From positions 29,832 through 93,831 of the forward strand of contig NZ_CANMRY010000012.1 of the NCBI RefSeq assembly GCF_947500405.1: 64,000 nucleotides of DNA, read 5' to 3'. This document shows positions 1 through 9,104 of the stretch, one piece after another; the first letter of the stretch is position 1, and each line of letters starts with the position of its first letter. The notes beneath the pieces were generated by a model. It ran no database searches. It saw nothing but the letters and a program-made list of their open reading frames with translations, and was not told the origin of the DNA. The translations under genes were made by a program, and so were the position numbers. The stretch is from an uncultured Maribacter sp. (GTDB lineage Bacteria > Bacteroidota > Bacteroidia > Flavobacteriales > Flavobacteriaceae).

Positions 1-569
1 CCGCAACTATTTCTGAAGAAAGAAAATTAATAGTAAGCCCGTTAATAGATTTTATAAAAAGTAAAAAAGAAGCAGAAGAAGATATTAGAATAAATTTTAT
101 TTGCACGCATAACTCAAGACGCAGTCACTTATCTCAAGTTTGGGCACAAACTATTGCTGCTTATTTTAATATAAAAAACGTTTTTTGTTATTCTGGAGGC
201 ACAGAAGCTACTGCTCTTTTTCCAATGGCTGCAAAAGCCTTATTAACCTCTGGCTTTAAAATTGAAACTATCTCTAACGAAAAAAATCCAGTATACAGTA
301 TAAAAAATGGAGACAACAACCACCCAATTATTGGCTTCTCTAAAAAGTATGACGATAGTTTTAATCCAACCTCTAAATTTGCTGCTATTTTAACCTGTTC
401 TAGTGCAGATCAAGGCTGCCCTTTTATTGCCGGTGCGGAAAAAAGAATTCCTATAACTTATGAGGATCCAAAAGCTTTTGATAATACACCGCAACAAGAA
501 GAAAAGTATCTAGAAAGAAGCATTCAAATAGCAACAGAATTATACTTTGTATTTTCAAAAATCAATTAA
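1..569 (+). CDS. Arsenate reductase of the low-molecular-weight phosphatase type (5' end cut by window)
   Basis: The reading frame is open from base 3, so the gene begins left of the window; the ATG at 225 is internal. About 188 C-terminal residues are visible. The fragment carries the phosphatase P-loop CTHNSRRS (C-x5-R-S) with its cysteine codon at 102-104, the nucleophile in LMW protein-tyrosine phosphatases and thioredoxin-type arsenate reductases. Two bases after its stop comes an ACR3 arsenite pump, which argues for arsenate reduction rather than protein dephosphorylation: the product arsenite would be exported by the neighbour. The fold family is seen directly; the substrate is inferred from context. 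A phosphotyrosine phosphatase role cannot be excluded. Confidence 0.8.
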   Translation, partial: ATISEERKLIVSPLIDFIKSKKEAEEDIRINFICTHNSRRSHLSQVWAQTIAAYFNIKNVFCYSGGTEATALFPMAAKALLTSGFKIETISNEKNPVYSIKNGDNNHPIIGFSKKYDDSFNPTSKFAAILTCSSADQGCPFIAGAEKRIPITYEDPKAFDNTPQQEEKYLERSIQIATELYFVFSKIN

Positions 570-571
570 AA

Positions 572-1603
572 ATGGCAAAAAAATTAAGCTTTCTTGATAG
601 TAAATTAACATTATGGATTTTTATAGCCATGATTTTAGGTGTGGCTTTTGGAAATTTTTTTCCACAATTACCTAAATATATAAATGCAGCAAGTTCAGGA
701 ACTACAAATGTTCCTATAGCAATAGGGCTAATTCTTATGATGTACCCTCCTTTAGCTAAGGTTAATTATAAACTTTTACCAAAAGTATTTAAAGATGTTA
801 AGGTATTATCTATATCATTACTATTAAACTGGGTTATAGGCCCTACTTTAATGTTTTTTCTTGCAATTACTTTTTTAAAAGATTATCCAGAATATATGAT
901 TGGCCTTATACTAATTGGATTAGCAAGGTGTATTGCCATGGTATTAGTTTGGAATGATTTAGCAGAAGGTAGTAGTGAATACGGAGCTGGTTTAGTTGCT
1001 TTAAATAGTATTTTCCAAGTTTTTGCTTACAGCTTTTATGCTTGGTTATTTATAACAATACTTCCTCCCTATTTTGGTTTTAAAGGTGCTATTGTAGACA
1101 TATCTATTACTACAATAGCAGAAAGTGTTGCTATATATTTAGGAATACCTTTTACATTAGGGATACTAAGTAGAGTATTACTTGTAAAACTTAAAGGAGA
1201 AAAATGGTATACAGAAAAGTTTATTCCTACAATTTCCCCATTAACATTAATTTCTCTATTGTTTACTATAGTTCTTATGTTTTCTTTAAAAGGAGAATTA
1301 ATAGTAGAAATTCCTTTAGATGTGTTACGCATAGCCGTACCGTTAGTTATTTATTTTGTATTAATGTTTGGTATAGCTTTTTTTGCGAGTAAGCTTGTTG
1401 GTGCTAATTATTCTAAAAATGCAGCTATTTCCTTTACCGCTGCTGGTAATAACTTTGAACTTGCTATAGCCGTTGCAATTGCTGTTTTTGGTCTAAATTC
1501 TGGCCAAGCATTTACAGGAGTTATTGGCCCTTTAATAGAAGTTCCTGCATTAATTTTACTTGTAAAAGTGGCATATAAATTAAGAAAAAGAGTATACTCC
1601 TAA
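572..1603 (+). CDS. acr3: ACR3-family arsenite efflux transporter
   Basis: A 343-residue integral membrane protein with about ten hydrophobic segments, the usual size for ACR3 permeases of the BART superfamily. It would export arsenite across the inner membrane. Family hallmarks are visible: the conserved cysteine in GLARCIAMV (Cys120), needed for arsenite transport in studied ACR3 proteins, and the conserved glutamate in [12 protein letters not shown] (Glu296). It starts two bases after the arsenate reductase stop, so the two are co-transcribed. No ArsR repressor is visible; it would have to lie left of the window. No clear terminator follows, only a T-rich stretch before the next gene. Confidence 0.93.
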   Translation: MAKKLSFLDSKLTLWIFIAMILGVAFGNFFPQLPKYINAASSGTTNVPIAIGLILMMYPPLAKVNYKLLPKVFKDVKVLSISLLLNWVIGPTLMFFLAITFLKDYPEYMIGLILIGLARCIAMVLVWNDLAEGSSEYGAGLVALNSIFQVFAYSFYAWLFITILPPYFGFKGAIVDISITTIAESVAIYLGIPFTLGILSRVLLVKLKGEKWYTEKFIPTISPLTLISLLFTIVLMFSLKGELIVEIPLDVLRIAVPLVIYFVLMFGIAFFASKLVGANYSKNAAISFTAAGNNFELAIAVAIAVFGLNSGQAFTGVIGPLIEVPALILLVKVAYKLRKRVYS

Positions 1604-1629
1604 GTTATTCTTTTTCTTAATTTATTTTT

Positions 1630-1663
1630 TTGTAACTTAAAAGAGATTATTACAATAACTTTG
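1630..1663 (+). promoter_or_regulatory. Predicted promoter for the first GAF-histidine kinase
   Basis: A -33 TTG at 1630-1632 and a -7 element TAACTTTG (matching TAnnTTTG) at 1656-1663, 23 nt apart. This is the Bacteroidota sigma-ABfr consensus. It lies about 80 nt upstream of the start codon at 1744 and after the arsenic operon. Both motifs are seen directly; activity is inferred. Confidence 0.5.
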
Positions 1664-1743
1664 TACATATTATCTCCAAAAAAAAGATAAGAAAAGACAA
1701 AAAAACTTATCTAAATAGTATTAATAAGTCTTAAAGTTTACGA

Positions 1744-2943
1744 ATGATAACAGCTCCTAACCATGTTAATGAAGAAGAAAGACTAAAAACTTTAAGGTCA
1801 TATAAAATACTAGATACCCCTAAAGAAGTACAGTATGATAGTCTTACCCAAATAGCCGCAGAAATATGTGAAACCCCTATTTCTTTTATAAACTTTGTTG
1901 ATAAAGATAGAGTATGGTCAAAATCTAATTATGGGTTAGAAGTAACAGAAGCTCCAAGAGCAGACACATTTTGTACTCATGTAATTGATTTTAAAAATGG
2001 TGTATTTGTTATTCCTGATGCTACTAAAGATAAACGCTTTAAAAACAATCCCTTTGTACTTAATTTTCCTAATATAGTTTTCTACGCTTCATACCCTATA
2101 ACTAATAAAAAAGGCATAGCCATTGGTAACCTTTGCGTTGTAGATACTATACCGAGAGAACTTACAAAAATACAACTTAACTTAATTAAAGTTCTTGCAA
2201 ACCAAGCAATGAATTTATTAGAGTGCCATAAAAACAGAAGAATAAAAAAAGAACTAGAAGAAAAAAATGTAGAACTAGAAAAATTTGCTTATGTAGCTGC
2301 ACATGATTTAAAATCTCCACTAAATAACATATATTCTTTATCTTGTATATTGGCTGATATGTATACCGATAAATTAGGAAAAGAAGGAGTTACAATTGTA
2401 AATCATATTATAAACTCATCTAATAACTTAAAAAAGTTAATTAATGACGTTTTAGACTACAGTAAAGATTCTTCGATTTTAAAAAATAGTTGTTCTAATA
2501 TTAACATCCTTAACTTACAAAATGAATTAGTAGATTTATTTTGTATTGACAAATCTATCTCTTTAAAAATTGAATCTGACTTAACAAGCATTAACACAAA
2601 TTACACAGCTGTAAATCAAATTTTACAAAACCTTATAGACAATGCTATAAAGTATAACGATAAAGACACCGTTAAAATTAAAATTGGTATTAATGAAGAT
2701 AAAGAAAAATATCATTTTTATGTTAAGGATAACGGTCCTGGCATTACACCTAGTAAACAAAAAAAAATATTTAACATTTTTCAAACAGCAACAAGCAAAG
2801 ATAAATATGGAAATTCCGGCCATGGTATTGGCTTGGCTACCGTAAAAAAATTAATACAACAAATGGATGGTGAAATATCCTTAGAATCTACCAAAGAAAT
2901 TGGCAGTAAATTTGTTTTTAGTTTTAATAAAATATTAAAATAA
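1744..2943 (+). CDS. GAF-domain sensor histidine kinase
   Basis: 399 residues without a signal peptide or membrane segment, so probably cytosolic. Residues about 25-165 form a GAF-type sensor. A dimerisation helix follows with the phospho-acceptor in FAYVAAHDLKSPL (His187). The HATPase domain shows the N box NLIDNAIKYN (296-305), G1 box DNGPGI (329-334) and G2 box GHGIGL (359-364). All kinase motifs are intact. The ligand is unknown. The next gene is a full-length paralogue, and no response regulator lies beside either, so the output partner must be encoded elsewhere. It appears to have its own promoter at 1630-1663. Confidence 0.9.
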   Translation: MITAPNHVNEEERLKTLRSYKILDTPKEVQYDSLTQIAAEICETPISFINFVDKDRVWSKSNYGLEVTEAPRADTFCTHVIDFKNGVFVIPDATKDKRFKNNPFVLNFPNIVFYASYPITNKKGIAIGNLCVVDTIPRELTKIQLNLIKVLANQAMNLLECHKNRRIKKELEEKNVELEKFAYVAAHDLKSPLNNIYSLSCILADMYTDKLGKEGVTIVNHIINSSNNLKKLINDVLDYSKDSSILKNSCSNINILNLQNELVDLFCIDKSISLKIESDLTSINTNYTAVNQILQNLIDNAIKYNDKDTVKIKIGINEDKEKYHFYVKDNGPGITPSKQKKIFNIFQTATSKDKYGNSGHGIGLATVKKLIQQMDGEISLESTKEIGSKFVFSFNKILK

Positions 2944-3155
2944 AGCTACTCGTATTTAGCACTTTTTTCCTTATCCTAACACAGTACCCCTCAATCTCTT
3001 GTAAAGGTTAGATGGCACTATATACTATAAAAATTTGACTAAAAATAAGTGAGTTATTTCTATTAACATTATAAAAATACTTTATCCTAAAAATTGTCGT
3101 TATATGCTAATACGTAATGTATTTCTTACATTTTATAGTTAAAAAAATAAGGGTA

Positions 3156-4400
3156 ATGATAGCACCAAAAGAACATTTATATGAAAAAGAGCGTGTAAAT
3201 GCTTTAAAATCTTACGACGTTTTAGACACGCTTCCTGAAGAAGACTATGACAATCTAACCAAGATTGCTGCTCAAATTTGTGGCACTCCTATCTCTTTAG
3301 TAAGCCTATTAGATGAAACCAGACAATGGTTTAAATCTAGACATGGTATAGATGCTACAGAAACCCCTAGAGAATTAGCATTTTGCGCTCATGCCATAAA
3401 TTCTAAGGACAAAATTTTTAATATAAAAGATGCTAGAGAAGATGAAAGGTTTAAAGACAACCCTTTAGTTATTAACGACCCAAATGTAATTTTCTATGCA
3501 GGTGTTCCTCTTACTAATGATAAGGGGCTTCCTCTTGGAACTCTATGCGTTATAGATCATAGACCAAGAACTTTAACTCAAACGCAAAAAGATTCATTAA
3601 CAGCTTTGTCTAAACATGTCATGAATCTTTTAGAGCTTAGAAAAAATAAAATCTTATTGGAAAATTCTAATAAAGAATTAGCTTTAAAGAATTCTGAATT
3701 AGAAAATTTTGCTTCCACAACTGCTCATGATTTAAAGGCTCCATTAAATAATATTTCTTCCATGTCTGAACTAGTTATAGAAAGCTATTCGAACAAACTA
3801 GAGGAAGATGGTTCTATAATGCTTGGTTATATTAAAACATCTTCTGATAAATTAAAAAAATTGATTGATGGTTTATTAAATTACAGTAAAACCTCTTCCC
3901 TATTACACTCAGAACGTACAACTGTTAATATTACTACGATAGTAGAAGACTTACAAACTTTATATGCCTTTGAAAGCTCTGTAAATTTATTAGTAAAAAC
4001 TGATTTAAAAACCATAACTATTAATAAAACTGCGCTAGATCAAATTTTAATTAATTTAGTAGGTAATGCAATAAAATACGGTAATAAAGACGATTTAGAA
4101 ATAATAATAGGAGTTTCTGAAAGCAAAGAAAATTATCATTTTTATGTACAAGATAATGGTCCTGGTATAGCTCTTAACCTACATGACAAAATATTTGAAA
4201 TTTTTAAAACTGTAGGTGTAAAAGATAAATATGGCCAACAAGGAACTGGAATAGGTTTAGCTACCGTAAAGAAAATAGTTGAAAAACTAGGAGGAACAAT
4301 TTCTGTTGAATCAGAAGAAGGTAAAGGTGCAAAATTCATTTTTAATATTTTAAAAGATACAATTCCAAATATTCCGTTAGTAAAAGAAGTTGCTCTTTAA
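3156..4400 (+). CDS. GAF-domain sensor histidine kinase (paralogue of the preceding gene)
   Basis: 414 residues from the ATG at 3156, which aligns with the start of the upstream paralogue (MIAPKEHLYEKERV against MITAPNHVNEEERL). An in-frame ATG at 3117 would add 13 residues that have no counterpart. Domain order is the same: GAF about 25-165, phospho-acceptor His191 in TTAHDLKAPL, then N box, DNGPGI and GTGIGL boxes, all intact. A 212-nt gap separates the two kinases, so they may be transcribed separately. The last four bases overlap the end of the convergent nitronate monooxygenase gene. No cognate regulator is adjacent; the signal is unknown. Confidence 0.9.
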   Translation: MIAPKEHLYEKERVNALKSYDVLDTLPEEDYDNLTKIAAQICGTPISLVSLLDETRQWFKSRHGIDATETPRELAFCAHAINSKDKIFNIKDAREDERFKDNPLVINDPNVIFYAGVPLTNDKGLPLGTLCVIDHRPRTLTQTQKDSLTALSKHVMNLLELRKNKILLENSNKELALKNSELENFASTTAHDLKAPLNNISSMSELVIESYSNKLEEDGSIMLGYIKTSSDKLKKLIDGLLNYSKTSSLLHSERTTVNITTIVEDLQTLYAFESSVNLLVKTDLKTITINKTALDQILINLVGNAIKYGNKDDLEIIIGVSESKENYHFYVQDNGPGIALNLHDKIFEIFKTVGVKDKYGQQGTGIGLATVKKIVEKLGGTISVESEEGKGAKFIFNILKDTIPNIPLVKEVAL

Positions 4401-5338
4401 TATGTAGAGACTTTAGATTTTGTCTCCTTAAATTGTTGCATCATATCTTCTATAATTTCTTTTGCAGGTTTTATATCTGAAATTAAAGCAGATACTTGCC
4501 CTATCTCTAATTCTCCCTCATCCATATTCCCTTCAAACATTCCTTTTTTGGCTCTTGCCCTTCCTAATAGTTTTTTAAGTTCCTCAACTGAAGCACCAGA
4601 TTTATAGGCATTTTGAATATCCTGATAAAACTTATTATTTAATAAACGAACAGGAGCTAATTCTTTTAAAGTCAACTTAGTATCACCTTCCTTAGCATTT
4701 ACTACCATTTCTTTAAAACGCGTATGAGAAGAAGCTTCTGTAGATGCGACAAACCTACTTCCTATCTGCACAGCATCTGCCCCTAAAACCATAACTGCTA
4801 ACATTGCATTTCCGGTAGCTATACCTCCTGCAGCTATAATTGGTATTTTTATATGTTGCTTAATTAAAGGAATTAATGTTAATGTAGTAGATTCGTCCCT
4901 TCCATTATGACCACCTGCCTCAAAACCTTCTGCAACAATAGCATCTACCCCAGCTTCTTCTGCTTTTAAAGCAAATTTTAAGCTACTTACAACATGTACT
5001 ACTATTATACCTTGAGATTTAAGTTTTGACGTCCAAACTTTAGGATTCCCAGCAGAGGTAATTACAATCTTAACTCCAAGTTCTATTACTATATTTATTA
5101 TTTCCTCTAAATCTGGGTATAACATAGGAATATTAACCGCAAATGGTTTATTGGTAGCCTCTTGGCACTTAAGAATGTGTTCTCTTAACACATTAGGATA
5201 CATACTACCCGCCCCAATAACTCCTAAACCACCTGCATTAGATACTGCAGATGCTAATCGCCAACCACTTGCCCATATCATTCCGCCCTGAATAATAGGA
5301 TGTTCTATTCCAAGTAACTTTAATATTTTATTTTTCAT
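4397..5338 (-). CDS. Nitronate monooxygenase family flavoprotein (2-nitropropane dioxygenase-like)
   Basis: A 313-residue FMN-binding TIM-barrel protein of the NMO/FabK group, which oxidises alkyl nitronates or related substrates. Motifs include GIEHPIIQGGM at the N terminus, EGFEAGGHNG holding the conserved histidine region, AAGGIATG and GADAVQIGSRF for the FMN phosphate. FabK enoyl-ACP reductases share this fold, so a role in fatty acid synthesis is a possible alternative; the GGHNG motif favours the NMO branch. It starts 23 nt after the mnmA stop on the same strand and is probably co-transcribed with it. Its stop overlaps the convergent kinase gene by four bases. Confidence 0.82.
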   Translation of the reverse strand: MKNKILKLLGIEHPIIQGGMIWASGWRLASAVSNAGGLGVIGAGSMYPNVLREHILKCQEATNKPFAVNIPMLYPDLEEIINIVIELGVKIVITSAGNPKVWTSKLKSQGIIVVHVVSSLKFALKAEEAGVDAIVAEGFEAGGHNGRDESTTLTLIPLIKQHIKIPIIAAGGIATGNAMLAVMVLGADAVQIGSRFVASTEASSHTRFKEMVVNAKEGDTKLTLKELAPVRLLNNKFYQDIQNAYKSGASVEELKKLLGRARAKKGMFEGNMDEGELEIGQVSALISDIKPAKEIIEDMMQQFKETKSKVSTY

Positions 5339-5361
5339 ATCCCAAAATAAGCATATTAAAA

Positions 5362-6552
5362 TTATGCTATAACTCCAGAACCTAGCAACTCATCTTCCAC
5401 ATACCAAGCTACAAATTGCCCTTCAGTAATTGCAGATTGGGGTTCTCTAAAGTCTACGTATAAACCATTTCTAGTTTTAACAACAGTAGCATCTTCTAAA
5501 GCTTGTCTATACCTAATTCGGGCTTTAACTTTTAAAGATTCCCCAGATTTTAAAGACAAATCTGGCCTTATCCAATGTGTCTCTTCATTGGATACAAAAA
5601 GAGTATTTCTATATAAACCTGGGTGACTTTTTCCTTGCCCAGTATATATTACATTTTCTTCTACATCTGTATCTATTACAAATAATGGTTCTTTTGTTCC
5701 TCCTACATTTAAACCTTTCCTTTGTCCTTTTGTAAAATAATGTGCTCCCTGGTGTTCCCCTACTTTTTTCCCTTCAGAAATAGAATATATTGGCTTTTCT
5801 GAAGAAAAATACAGTTTATCTTCCTGACTATTAAAACCTGTAACTTTTCGCGTATAAAAAGGATGCGTATTTGGTATTTCTACAATAATTCCTTTTTTAG
5901 GCTTTAACTTTTGTTGTAAAAAATCAGGTAATCTTACTTTACCTATAAAACATAGTCCTTGGGAATCTTTTTTATCCGCTGTAATTAAATTCATTTTTGC
6001 AGCAATTTCTCTAACCTCAGGCTTTTGCAACTCTCCTATAGGAAACAATGTCTTAGATAATTGTTCTTGAGATAATTGACATAAAAAATAAGATTGGTCT
6101 TTATTTTGATCCTCCCCTGCTAAAAGTTGATATGTTTCTGTACCATTATCATTTTTTATAGTTCCTTTTCTACAATAATGGCCTGTAGCAACATAGTCTG
6201 CTCCAAGTTGCATTGCTATTTTCATAAAAACATCAAACTTAATTTCTCTATTACAAAGTACATCTGGGTTTGGTGTTCTACCCATTTCATACTCTCTAAA
6301 CATATAATCTACAATACGCTCCTTATACTCTTTACTTAAATCTACTGTCTGAAAAGGTATTCCTAACTTCTCCGCAACTATTAATGCATCATTACTGTCT
6401 TCTAACCATGGGCATTCTTCTGATATTGTAACAGAATCATCATGCCAATTTTTCATAAAAAGGCCTATAACATCATATCCCTGCTTCTTAAGAAGGTATG
6501 CAGCAACACTTGAATCTACTCCACCAGAAAGGCCTACAACTACTTTTTTCAT
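5362..6552 (-). CDS. mnmA: tRNA-specific 2-thiouridylase MnmA
   Basis: 396 residues, slightly longer than the usual 360-370. The enzyme installs the 2-thio group on U34 of Lys, Glu and Gln tRNAs using relayed persulfide sulfur and ATP. The PP-loop motif SGGVDSS is at 9-15. Both catalytic cysteines are present: Cys100 in [12 protein letters not shown] and Cys201 in [10 protein letters not shown]. The tRNA-binding GHYCR segment lies at 125-129 and the C-terminal beta-barrel is complete. A promoter with two possible -7 elements lies just upstream. It is probably the first gene of a two-gene unit with the nitronate monooxygenase. Confidence 0.96.
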   Translation of the reverse strand: MKKVVVGLSGGVDSSVAAYLLKKQGYDVIGLFMKNWHDDSVTISEECPWLEDSNDALIVAEKLGIPFQTVDLSKEYKERIVDYMFREYEMGRTPNPDVLCNREIKFDVFMKIAMQLGADYVATGHYCRKGTIKNDNGTETYQLLAGEDQNKDQSYFLCQLSQEQLSKTLFPIGELQKPEVREIAAKMNLITADKKDSQGLCFIGKVRLPDFLQQKLKPKKGIIVEIPNTHPFYTRKVTGFNSQEDKLYFSSEKPIYSISEGKKVGEHQGAHYFTKGQRKGLNVGGTKEPLFVIDTDVEENVIYTGQGKSHPGLYRNTLFVSNEETHWIRPDLSLKSGESLKVKARIRYRQALEDATVVKTRNGLYVDFREPQSAITEGQFVAWYVEDELLGSGVIA

Positions 6553-6572
6553 TCTAAAAATTATATAGCCTA

Positions 6573-6612
6573 CAAAAGTACAAAATTACCTTGTTAGCAG
6601 CTTCAAATTCAA
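6573..6612 (-). promoter_or_regulatory. Predicted promoter for mnmA
   Basis: On the minus strand two overlapping choices exist. One is TACTTTTG (6573-6580) with TTG at 6604-6606, 23 nt spacer. The other is TAATTTTG (6581-6588) with TTG at 6610-6612, 21 nt spacer. Both fit TTG-N(17-23)-TAnnTTTG, and the start codon is 20-30 nt downstream. Motifs are seen; use of either is inferred. Confidence 0.5.
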
Positions 6613-6632
6613 ATTTCTCTTCAAAAATTATA

Positions 6633-6668
6633 TTTTGTTTAAATTTTTTATATATTTGTTAAACAAAA
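6633..6668. promoter_or_regulatory. 10-bp inverted repeat around a -7 element upstream of the FAS1 lipoprotein
   Basis: TTTTGTTTAA (6633-6642) is the exact reverse complement of TTAAACAAAA (6659-6668). Between the arms sits TATATTTG (6651-6658), a match to the plus-strand -7 consensus TAnnTTTG, though no -33 TTG is at proper distance. It could be an operator over a promoter, with a leader of roughly 120 nt before the start codon at 6785. In such AT-rich DNA the repeat may be partly chance. Confidence 0.35.
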
Positions 6669-6784
6669 AATATGTATTTACATATAGCATAGATTGTTAA
6701 TATACAATAACTTATAAAACACAACACTAACTATTGTTTATTAATTTAATATAAAAATTAAACAAATTAATTAAAATTTAAGCC

Positions 6785-8776
6785 ATGGAAAAACTATTAA
6801 AAATGAAGCGTTTCTTATTACTCTCCTGTTTTTGTATTACACTTTTTTCTTGTGATAAAAACGATGATATAACAGAAGAAAAATCAACCGAACTTAACAT
6901 TACTGCAACAGCACAAGCAACAGAATCTCTAAGCTCTTTAGTTGCTGCTCTAGTACAGGCCGATGCAGGCTTAGTTGAAGCTCTAGCCAATGAAAATGCC
7001 ACCTTTACTGTTTTTGCTCCAACTAATGACGCTTTTACTGCTCTACTAGGAAATTTAGATGATTTTGATTCTTTAGAAGATTTTGACACAGAAGAAGAAA
7101 AAGCTTTACTTACTCAAATTCTTAAATATCATGTTATTGCTGATATTGCTGCAAAATCTACAGATCTAAGTGATGGACAAATGATTACTACATTGCAAGA
7201 GGAAGATGTAACTATTGCTCTAGAATCCTCTTCAGTTAAGATAAAAGATAAAACAACGACAGAAGCTACTGTTACTGCAGCAGATGTAATTGCAACCAAT
7301 GGCGTTGTACACCTTATAGATAAAGTACTTTTGCCACAGGCAGTTATTGATGCCATTAACTCTCCCGGTAACTTAGTTAGTATTGTAATAGAAACAGAGC
7401 CACTTTCCCTATTAAAAGATGCTGTTATAAAAGCTGATTTAGTAGAAACTTTATCTAGCGAAGGCCCTTTCACTGTATTTGCACCAACAAATGATGCTTT
7501 TGTAGCACTATTAGATGTTCTTGGGGATGATTATAATAGTTTAGATGATTTTGACACTGCAGAAGAAATTAATTTATTAAAAAACATTCTTCTTTTTCAT
7601 GTAATACCAAATGCTACAGTAAAAGCAGGAGATTTAACTGCAGGAGAAGTAGGAACTGCATTCACAAACAACTCTATTAGTATTATAGATAACCAAGGAA
7701 CTTTTGTTATAGGAGATGCATCTGATGTTAATACAAATATAACTGGCACAGATATTATAGCTTCAAACGGAGTAGCACACACCATAGACAAAGTCCTTTT
7801 ACCGCAAGCAGCTATAGATTTTGTTACAAGCTTAAATCTAAAAACAATAGTAGAATTAGCTGTTGCTACTAACGACTTAAGTGTTCTTGTTAGCACTTTG
7901 CAACAAGCAGATGCTGGTCTAGTTGAAACCTTGTCTGGAGATGGGCCATTTACAGTTTTTGCACCAACAAATGATGCTTTTGTTGCACTATTAGAAAGCT
8001 TAGGAGATGAATATAATGCTGTAAGCGATTTTGATACAGAAGAAGAAAAAACTTTACTTGTTAAAATACTTACCTATCATGTAATTGGTAACACTACTGC
8101 CTTATCTACCGATTTATTTGACCACCAAGAAATTACAACTCTACAATCTGAAAAAATTACAATTAGTTTAACAGGTGGAGTTTATATTACTGACGCAACG
8201 GATACTCCCGCACAAGTAACAGCTGCAGATGCTATTGCTAGTAACGGTGTTGTTCATATCATTGATAAAGTTTTGTTGCCACAAGAAGTTTTAAATATAC
8301 TTAATCCAAATATTGTAGGAACAGCACAAAGTGTTTCAGATTTAAGCCTTTTGGTGGAAGCTCTTATACAAGCTGATGCTGGTTTAGTTGAAACTCTAAG
8401 TGGAGATGGGCCATTTACAGTATTTGCTCCAACTAATGCTGCTTTTGCAAGTCTTTTAGACATTTTAGGCAATAATTATAATAGTTTAGCAGATTTTGAT
8501 ACGGAAGAAGAAAAAGCTTTATTAGCCAAAATACTTACCTATCATGTTGTTTCTGGTACTGCTGTAGAATCCTCAAGTTTAACTAACCACCAAGAAATAA
8601 TTCCTATACAAGGAGAATCAATTTTTGCATTAGTTGGCCATGGTGTAGGATTAAGAGATAAAACAGCAACGGACGCAAATGTTACTACAGCGGATGTTAT
8701 GACAAGTAATGGTATTGTTCATATAATAGACAAAGTATTATTACCGCAAGAAGCATTAGATGCTTTAGGACACTAA
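6785..8776 (+). CDS. Lipoprotein with four FAS1 (fasciclin) domains
   Basis: 663 residues. A lipoprotein signal ends in LFSC (Cys23), so the protein is anchored in the envelope, possibly on the surface. Four FAS1 domains follow at about 45-190, 203-347, 363-505 and 518-660. Each carries the FTVFAPTNxAF strand motif and the NGxxHxIDKVLLPQ motif. FAS1 domains usually mediate adhesion to matrix or polysaccharide; no enzymatic residues are evident. Repeats 3 and 4 are the most alike, suggesting internal duplication. The start could also be the ATG at 6803. The gene is apparently monocistronic, and the substrate is unknown. Confidence 0.9.
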   Translation: MEKLLKMKRFLLLSCFCITLFSCDKNDDITEEKSTELNITATAQATESLSSLVAALVQADAGLVEALANENATFTVFAPTNDAFTALLGNLDDFDSLEDFDTEEEKALLTQILKYHVIADIAAKSTDLSDGQMITTLQEEDVTIALESSSVKIKDKTTTEATVTAADVIATNGVVHLIDKVLLPQAVIDAINSPGNLVSIVIETEPLSLLKDAVIKADLVETLSSEGPFTVFAPTNDAFVALLDVLGDDYNSLDDFDTAEEINLLKNILLFHVIPNATVKAGDLTAGEVGTAFTNNSISIIDNQGTFVIGDASDVNTNITGTDIIASNGVAHTIDKVLLPQAAIDFVTSLNLKTIVELAVATNDLSVLVSTLQQADAGLVETLSGDGPFTVFAPTNDAFVALLESLGDEYNAVSDFDTEEEKTLLVKILTYHVIGNTTALSTDLFDHQEITTLQSEKITISLTGGVYITDATDTPAQVTAADAIASNGVVHIIDKVLLPQEVLNILNPNIVGTAQSVSDLSLLVEALIQADAGLVETLSGDGPFTVFAPTNAAFASLLDILGNNYNSLADFDTEEEKALLAKILTYHVVSGTAVESSSLTNHQEIIPIQGESIFALVGHGVGLRDKTATDANVTTADVMTSNGIVHIIDKVLLPQEALDALGH

Positions 8777-9104
8777 AAATCCCCGAGATATTAATTAAGT
8801 ATAGTTTCTATTTCGCTTTTTGAATCCCTTTTCATTACTATTCTATAGTTTTGTGAGGGATTATTTTTGTTTAAAAAGTAAAAACGTAAGAAAAAACTTT
8901 CTATAATAATTTAATTTTTTTTTCTTAAAAAAGTTAAACAACATATCAAGAACCTTTAGCATACAAAATCACCTATTTGACAACTAATACTTTTTAAAAC
9001 TTTAAAAGGGTTGCATCTTTGAAATCCCAAATCTTACCATAGACTTTTAACAAAAAAAGGCTCCTATTAAAATAGGAGCCTCTTTTTTATGTTCTACTGT
9101 CTTA
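8777..9104. other. Convergent intergenic stretch between the FAS1 gene and yidC
   Basis: 328 bp with no credible gene. It holds a weak hairpin (AATCCCT at 8823-8829 pairing with AGGGATT at 8856-8862) followed by a T-rich run, plausibly ending the FAS1 transcript. A strong bidirectional terminator lies at 9052-9089. Between them I see only AT-rich sequence. Confidence 0.6.
9052..9089. terminator. Bidirectional intrinsic terminator between FAS1 gene and yidC
   Basis: GGCTCCTAT (9059-9067) pairs with ATAGGAGCC (9072-9080) around a short A-rich loop. It is flanked by seven As on the left and six Ts on the right, so it works on paper in both directions. It lies 16 nt past the yidC stop. Confidence 0.9.

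Noticed and set aside
225..569. A 114-residue gene starting at ATG 225
   Set aside because: The frame continues upstream to base 3 and contains the catalytic CX5RS loop, so the ATG is internal.
3117..3155. Longer start of the second GAF kinase at 3117
   Set aside because: The extra 13 residues have no counterpart in the paralogue, whose start aligns with the ATG at 3156.
7129..7473. ORFs antisense to the FAS1 gene
   Set aside because: They are shadows created by repetitive codon use in the FAS1 repeats; no homology-like motifs.
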